The notes under the pieces: model-generated
The model's input: only the letters and a program-made list of their open reading frames with translations
Database searches by the model: none
Told to the model about the DNA's origin: nothing
Program-made: the position numbers and the translations under genes
Shown here: in pieces, positions 31,602-35,359 of the stretch
How positions within the stretch are numbered: the first letter of the stretch is position 1
How the letters are laid out: every line of letters starts with the position of its first letter
Assembly: GCA_900541795.1 (NCBI GenBank)
Contig: UQLC01000021.1
Coordinates: 1-35,359, forward strand
DNA length: 35,359 nucleotides
Direction of reading: 5' to 3'
Origin: an uncultured Collinsella sp.
GTDB lineage: Bacteria > Actinomycetota > Coriobacteriia > Coriobacteriales > Coriobacteriaceae

Positions 31602-32915
31602 ATGAAGCTCACTATAGAATCGATGACCTACGGCGCCGACGGGCTGGCGCACGCCGACAACGGCAAGGCCGTCTTTGTGCAGGGTGCCGTGGCAGGCGAC
31701 ACCGTCGAGGCCGAGGTCGTACAGGACGGCAAGTCATTCATGCGCGCCCGCACCACCGAGATTCTGGAGCCAAGCCCCAATCGCATTCAGCCTCCCTGCC
31801 CCTTCGTGGGCATCTGCGGCGGCTGCTCGTGGGGCAATCTCTCACGCACGGCACAGCTCGCCGCCAAGGAGCAAAACCTGCGCTCCACGCTCGAGCGCAT
31901 CGGCAAGTTCGCTCCTGAGCTGGCAGATGAGTTGGTACAGCCCATCTGCCACACCAAGGACGACTGGGGCTACCGCAATAAAATCGAGCTCGAACCGACC
32001 GTCGTCAACGGTCGCGTGCGCCTTGGCATGCACGGTGTCGACCCCAGCAAAATCGTGACCGTCGATATGTGTCCGCTGTTCGATAAGCGCTTCCCGAAGG
32101 CACTCAAATCGGTCGTCGGCGCACTCAACTATCTAAGCGGCAGCCATGACTTGGGGCTCGAACGCGTGGGCATTCGCGCATCGCGCCGCACCAAGGCACT
32201 CGAGGTCGCACTCTGGACGCCCACAGGCTCTTTTCCGCGCTCGCAGGTCTCCCGCGTGCTGGCGGACGCCGCTCATCCTACGAGCATCGTACGCGTGATG
32301 AGCAAGGGCGAAAAGAAGGCCCGCCGTGTCTCCAAGGTCGAAATGCTCGCCGGAGAGGGCTCATGGACCGAGAATATCGCCGAGGATCAGATGCGCTTGT
32401 CTGCCCCGTCTTTTTTCCAGGTCAACACCAAGGGTGCCGAGATTTTGATCGATCTTGTCATGGAAGCGCTCGACCCGCAGGAAGACGAGCTTGCCGTGGA
32501 CCTGTACTGCGGTGCCGGCACCTTTACCCTGCCGCTCGCCCGCCGCTGCGACTTTGTCGCTGCCGTCGAGGCCTACGGCCCCGCCGTGCGCGATCTACGC
32601 CGTAACCTGGAAATCAACAAGCTTGATAACGTCGACGTCATTGGCGGAGACGCGGTGCGCGAGTTCCCCGACCAGGATGCCGACATCTTGGTGGTCGACC
32701 CGCCGCGCGCAGGCCTCGCCCCCGAGGCGATCGGCCTTATCGCCAGCACGAGTGCCCGCGATGTCGCCTACGTGAGCTGCGACCCGGCCACCCTGGCGCG
32801 CGATCTCAAACGCTTTGTCGAAGAAGGCACCTTCTCCCCCGTAAAGATCACGCCAGTCGACCTGTTCCCACAAACCTTCCACTGCGAGACCGTCGTCCAC
32901 CTTAGGCGCAACTAG
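31602..32915 (+). CDS. rlmD: 23S rRNA (uracil-C5)-methyltransferase, RlmD/TrmA family
   Basis: Members of this family methylate C5 of a uridine in rRNA or tRNA with SAM. The 437-aa protein has an N-terminal TRAM domain (about 1-55), an iron-sulfur cysteine set (Cys66, Cys72, Cys75 in CPFVGICGGCSWGN, and Cys157 in DMCPLF), the SAM motif DLYCGAGTFTLPLA, VVDPPRAGL, the nucleophile Cys393 in YVSCDPATLARDL and the general base Glu429 in FHCETVVHL. The cluster of four cysteines and the TRAM domain fit RlmD/RumA-like enzymes, but the exact target base is inferred from the family. The start at 31602 has CAGGA close upstream; an ATG 36 bases earlier is an alternative. Confidence 0.9.
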   Translation: MKLTIESMTYGADGLAHADNGKAVFVQGAVAGDTVEAEVVQDGKSFMRARTTEILEPSPNRIQPPCPFVGICGGCSWGNLSRTAQLAAKEQNLRSTLERIGKFAPELADELVQPICHTKDDWGYRNKIELEPTVVNGRVRLGMHGVDPSKIVTVDMCPLFDKRFPKALKSVVGALNYLSGSHDLGLERVGIRASRRTKALEVALWTPTGSFPRSQVSRVLADAAHPTSIVRVMSKGEKKARRVSKVEMLAGEGSWTENIAEDQMRLSAPSFFQVNTKGAEILIDLVMEALDPQEDELAVDLYCGAGTFTLPLARRCDFVAAVEAYGPAVRDLRRNLEINKLDNVDVIGGDAVREFPDQDADILVVDPPRAGLAPEAIGLIASTSARDVAYVSCDPATLARDLKRFVEEGTFSPVKITPVDLFPQTFHCETVVHLRRN

Positions 32916-33020
32916 CCGCTTAATCATTGCTCAGAAAATCATTGGGAAATCGAGCGTGGCAAGCGGAGGTCTTCGGGGTATAAGACGGCTAATTGTATGC
33001 CGCCTATGAAAGGAACCCTC

Positions 33021-33563
33021 ATGCCCAGCGTTGCCGTTCTCGCCGCCGATGGCTTTGAAACTATTGAATGCTTGACCATGGTCGATGTCATGCGTCGCGG
33101 CGGCGTGCGTGCCACGCTCGTCTCGATCATGCCCACGCGCGAGGTCGTAAGCTCGCTGCAGATCCCCGTGACCTGCGATGCGCTCTTTGATGAGATCAAC
33201 TTTGACGAGTACGACTGCGTCGTGCTGCCCGGCGGCCTGCCCGGTGCCACCAACCTGCGCGCAGATCAGCGCGTCTGCGACGTGGTCTGCGAGTTCGCCG
33301 CAACCAAGCACGTCGCCGCCATCTGCGCCGCCCCGTTTATCCTAGGCGAGCTCGACCTGCTCGAGGGGCGCCATGCCACGTGCTTCCCTGGCTTTGAGAA
33401 AAGCTTCCCCGAAGGCGCCTATACCGGCGAGAAGGTCACGCAAGACGGCAACATCATCACTGCCAGCGGCATGGCACAGTCCCTCCCCTTTGCGCTTGAG
33501 CTGCTGCGCACGCTCGCCGGCGACAAGGCCGTCGAGAAGGTCGCCGAGGGCATCCAACTATGA
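33021..33563 (+). CDS. DJ-1/PfpI family protein
   Basis: A 180-aa protein of the DJ-1/YajL branch. It has the acidic residue in DGFETIECLT (Glu13 or Glu16), LPGGLPGATNLR in the middle, and the nucleophile-elbow cysteine Cys102 in AAICAAPFILGE, followed by the GMAQSLPFALELL helix near the end. Members act as protein or metabolite repair or glyoxalase-like enzymes, or as chaperones; the specific activity cannot be read here. AAAGGA lies 7 bases before the start at 33021; an earlier ATG adds eight residues. Its stop overlaps the start of maf (ATGA), so the two are translated together. Confidence 0.9.
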   Translation: MPSVAVLAADGFETIECLTMVDVMRRGGVRATLVSIMPTREVVSSLQIPVTCDALFDEINFDEYDCVVLPGGLPGATNLRADQRVCDVVCEFAATKHVAAICAAPFILGELDLLEGRHATCFPGFEKSFPEGAYTGEKVTQDGNIITASGMAQSLPFALELLRTLAGDKAVEKVAEGIQL

Positions 33564-34141
33564 TTTTGGCTTCGCAATCGCCGCGCCGCATAGAGCTGAT
33601 GCGCGAGGCAGGCTACAACATTCGCGTGATTCCCGCGGATATCGACGAAACGCCCTTTGATGGCGAGGCCCCGCTCACGCTTGTCGAGCGCTTGGCACGC
33701 GCCAAGGCGGCTGCCGTTGCTGCCGAGCATGCCGAGCCCAATGAGCTAACGGTCGCGGCCGACACCATCGTCACCTTTGACGGCAAGATTCTGGGCAAGC
33801 CGGCAACCGAGGACGAGGCGCGCACTACGCTCCGTGAGCTTTCGGGCCGCACGCACCAGGTCGCAACCGGCGTCTGCATCGTTAAGGCAGGCGATACGGC
33901 CGCCCCGCATGCCGCCGAAAGCCTGTCCTTTGTCGATGTGACCGACGTGACGTTCTACGAGCTCACCGACGAGCAGATCGAGCACTACGTCGCCTCGGGT
34001 GAGCCCATGGACAAGGCCGGCGCCTACGGCATTCAGGGCACAGGAGGACGCATGCTCGTGCACGATATTTCGGGCGACTTCTATAACGTGGTGGGCCTAC
34101 CCATCGCCCGCGTCGCGCGCGCGATTCAAAAACTCTCGTAA
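33560..34141 (+). CDS. maf: Maf-family nucleotide pyrophosphatase
   Basis: Maf proteins hydrolyse nucleoside triphosphates such as dTTP, UTP or modified nucleotides to monophosphates, a house-cleaning role, and were first linked to septum inhibition. The 193-aa protein has the N-terminal signature ILASQSPRRIELM, AADTIVTFDGKILGKP with the catalytic-base aspartate region, SGRTHQVATGV, and the late DKAGAYGIQGTGG and FYNVVGLP motifs. It overlaps the DJ-1 gene by four bases (ATGA). A weak hairpin follows it. Confidence 0.95.
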   Translation: MILASQSPRRIELMREAGYNIRVIPADIDETPFDGEAPLTLVERLARAKAAAVAAEHAEPNELTVAADTIVTFDGKILGKPATEDEARTTLRELSGRTHQVATGVCIVKAGDTAAPHAAESLSFVDVTDVTFYELTDEQIEHYVASGEPMDKAGAYGIQGTGGRMLVHDISGDFYNVVGLPIARVARAIQKLS

Positions 34142-34149
34142 TTGCATCT

Positions 34150-34180
34150 GGCGCTGGGTATCCCCCGGCGCCTACAATTT
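34150..34180 (+). terminator. possible terminator after maf
   Basis: GGCGC-T-GGG (34150-34158) can pair with CCC-G-GCGCC (34164-34172) over nine positions with one G-T pair, followed by TACAATTTT. The TACAAT could equally be a -10 box for the next gene. Confidence 0.4.
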
Positions 34181-34242
34181 TGGCGTACCGTACGGATCCC
34201 GACCGGGCACAAGGCGCGGCGGAAAACCGATAGGAGTTAAAC

Positions 34243-35244
34243 ATGGATACACTGCTCGAGGCCATTGACGTCTGCGATGTCGATGGCTTTTGCTATGGCA
34301 ACTATACGGACGAGGAGGCCGGCACCGGTTGCACCGTAATCGTGGCACCCGAGGGCGCCACCGGCGGCGTTGACGTTCGCGGCGGTGCTCCAGCATCGCG
34401 CGAAACCGAGCTGCTGCGACCCGAGAACACCGTCGACAAGGTCCACGCCGTCTGCCTTTCGGGTGGATCGGCCTTTGGCCTCGAGGCTGCAAGCGGCGTC
34501 GCTCGCGAGCTTGAGAGCCGCGGCATCGGCCTTCCCGTCGGCCCCACGCAGGTGCCTATCGTGTGCTCCAGCTGTATCTTCGACCTCGCCTTTGGTAACC
34601 CCACCGTGCGCCCCGACATTGAGGCCGGCATCGCCGCCGTGCGCGAAGCACTCGACCACACCCCCACCAAGCTCGAACAGGGCAACGTAGGCGCCGGCAC
34701 GGGCGCTACCGTGGGTAAGCTCATGGGGCCTGCCACCTGCATGAAGGCCGGCCTTGGAGCTGCCGCCGTGGCACTCGGCCCCATCAAGGTGGGCGCCGTG
34801 GTCTCGGTCAACGCCTGCGGCAACGTTGTCGACCCCTTCACCGGCGAGTGGGTCGCCGGCATGCGCGCCGCAGCCGATAGCGACCAGATCGTCGACATGG
34901 AACTCGCAGCCTTTGCCGCCGCCGGATCCATGCAGATGCCGCTCGACCGCACCAACACCACCATCAGCTGCATCGTCACCAACGTGGAACTCACTAAGGC
35001 ACAAGCCACCAAGGTCTCCCAGATGGCCGCAGACGCCTACGCACACGCCATCCGCCCCACACACACCACCAACGACGGCGACACCATCTACACCCTCGCC
35101 AGCGGCAAACTGGGCGCCCAGGCAAGCGCCGCCGTTCCCCTAGACCTACTGGGCATGCTCGCCGTAAGGGCCCTACAGACCGCCATCGTAAACGGAGCCA
35201 AAACCGCCAAAACCTCCCACGGCATCCCCGGCGCCGCGAAGTAG
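34243..35244 (+). CDS. P1/S58-family peptidase (DmpA/NylC type)
   Basis: A 333-aa Ntn-type hydrolase precursor. Family members cut themselves into alpha and beta chains and use the new N-terminal Thr or Ser as nucleophile to hydrolyse peptides or amides. Visible family motifs are TGCTVIVAPEGATGGVDVRGGAP, CLSGGSAFGLEAASGV, GNVGAGTGATVGKL, VGAVVSVNACGNVVDP and the processing region RTNTTISCIVTNVEL (quoted in parts). An Asn238-Thr239 cleavage, as in NylC, is the best prediction. The C-terminal ALASGKLG-like segment (TIYTLASGKLG) is also typical. TAGGAG lies 7 bases before the start. The natural substrate is unknown. Confidence 0.9.
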   Translation: MDTLLEAIDVCDVDGFCYGNYTDEEAGTGCTVIVAPEGATGGVDVRGGAPASRETELLRPENTVDKVHAVCLSGGSAFGLEAASGVARELESRGIGLPVGPTQVPIVCSSCIFDLAFGNPTVRPDIEAGIAAVREALDHTPTKLEQGNVGAGTGATVGKLMGPATCMKAGLGAAAVALGPIKVGAVVSVNACGNVVDPFTGEWVAGMRAAADSDQIVDMELAAFAAAGSMQMPLDRTNTTISCIVTNVELTKAQATKVSQMAADAYAHAIRPTHTTNDGDTIYTLASGKLGAQASAAVPLDLLGMLAVRALQTAIVNGAKTAKTSHGIPGAAK

Positions 35245-35253
35245 CCTAACCTG

Positions 35254-35332
35254 ACCGGTTGCCCGGTGGGGCTTGGTTATGTTTGCTGCTCTACAGTCCT
35301 GGCTCGCACGAAGAGCACATTAAGTGCTCTTC
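35254..35332. repeat. hairpins at the right edge
   Basis: A small ACCGG/CCGGT hairpin (35254-35267) and a 9-bp perfect GAAGAGCAC/GTGCTCTTC hairpin (35310-35332) with an ATTAA loop follow the peptidase gene. The outer sequence repeats GGCTCG on both sides. No T run follows, so a terminator role is doubtful; the window ends before any gene. Confidence 0.45.
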
Positions 35333-35359
35333 GGCTCGTGCGGAACTCGCGACAAACAT

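Noticed and set aside
1..35359. tRNA, rRNA or CRISPR features
   Set aside because: No cloverleaf, rRNA-like sequence or regularly spaced repeats of CRISPR type were seen on either strand.

Overview
The window looks like chromosomal DNA from a high-GC actinobacterium of the class Coriobacteriia, most likely Collinsella or a close relative. This is inferred from gene content and style: a division/cell-wall (dcw) cluster without ftsA, arginine deiminase genes, a DUF1846 protein, and GC-rich genes separated by AT-rich promoter regions. No rRNA, tRNA, CRISPR array or intact transposase was seen.

Region 1 (179-15667, all minus strand) is a dcw cluster. In transcription order it reads mraZ, rsmH, an ftsL-like gene, a class B PBP (ftsI), murF, mraY, murD, ftsW, murG, murC, murB, ftsQ, ftsZ. 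The genes are tightly packed, with several overlaps or gaps under 10 bases. ftsZ stands apart behind a 199-base spacer and ends in a strong terminator. murE and ftsA are absent. Together these genes make UDP-MurNAc-pentapeptide (MurB, MurC, MurD, MurF) and the lipid-linked precursors (MraY, MurG), polymerise and cross-link septal wall (FtsW, FtsI), and form the division ring and its bridge (FtsZ, FtsQ, FtsL). Upstream of mraZ lies an unusually dense regulatory region (15668-16027): a good promoter, two copies of a 13-base palindrome, a long G-rich tract, a pair of NrdR-box-like sites 41 bases apart, a LexA-box-like site between them, and a MerR-operator-like motif whose core recurs upstream of ftsZ.

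Region 2 (16028-21470, minus strand) holds a small winged-helix regulator, pyrG and xerD (pyrG and xerD are coupled), then a DUF1846 gene and a 480-base non-coding stretch with a large nested hairpin that looks like a dispersed repeat or structured RNA.

Region 3 (21471-29079, minus strand) is an arginine deiminase locus. In transcription order it reads arcA copy 2, a PLP aminotransferase, arcA copy 1, arcB (ornithine carbamoyltransferase) and a YfcC-family antiporter; no carbamate kinase gene is in the window. The two arcA copies look identical over about 1.27 kb, while their upstream regions are homologous but clearly diverged. Both upstream regions keep a 21-base-spaced pair of GAACGG repeats at the same distance from the -10 box, and each also has an inverted distal copy.

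Region 4 (29080-35244, plus strand) contains ppk1 (polyphosphate kinase), an RlmD-type RNA methyltransferase, a DJ-1/PfpI protein overlapping a Maf nucleotide pyrophosphatase, and a P1/S58-family self-processing peptidase. The window edges (1-120 and 35250-35359) carry short hairpin-rich non-coding sequence.
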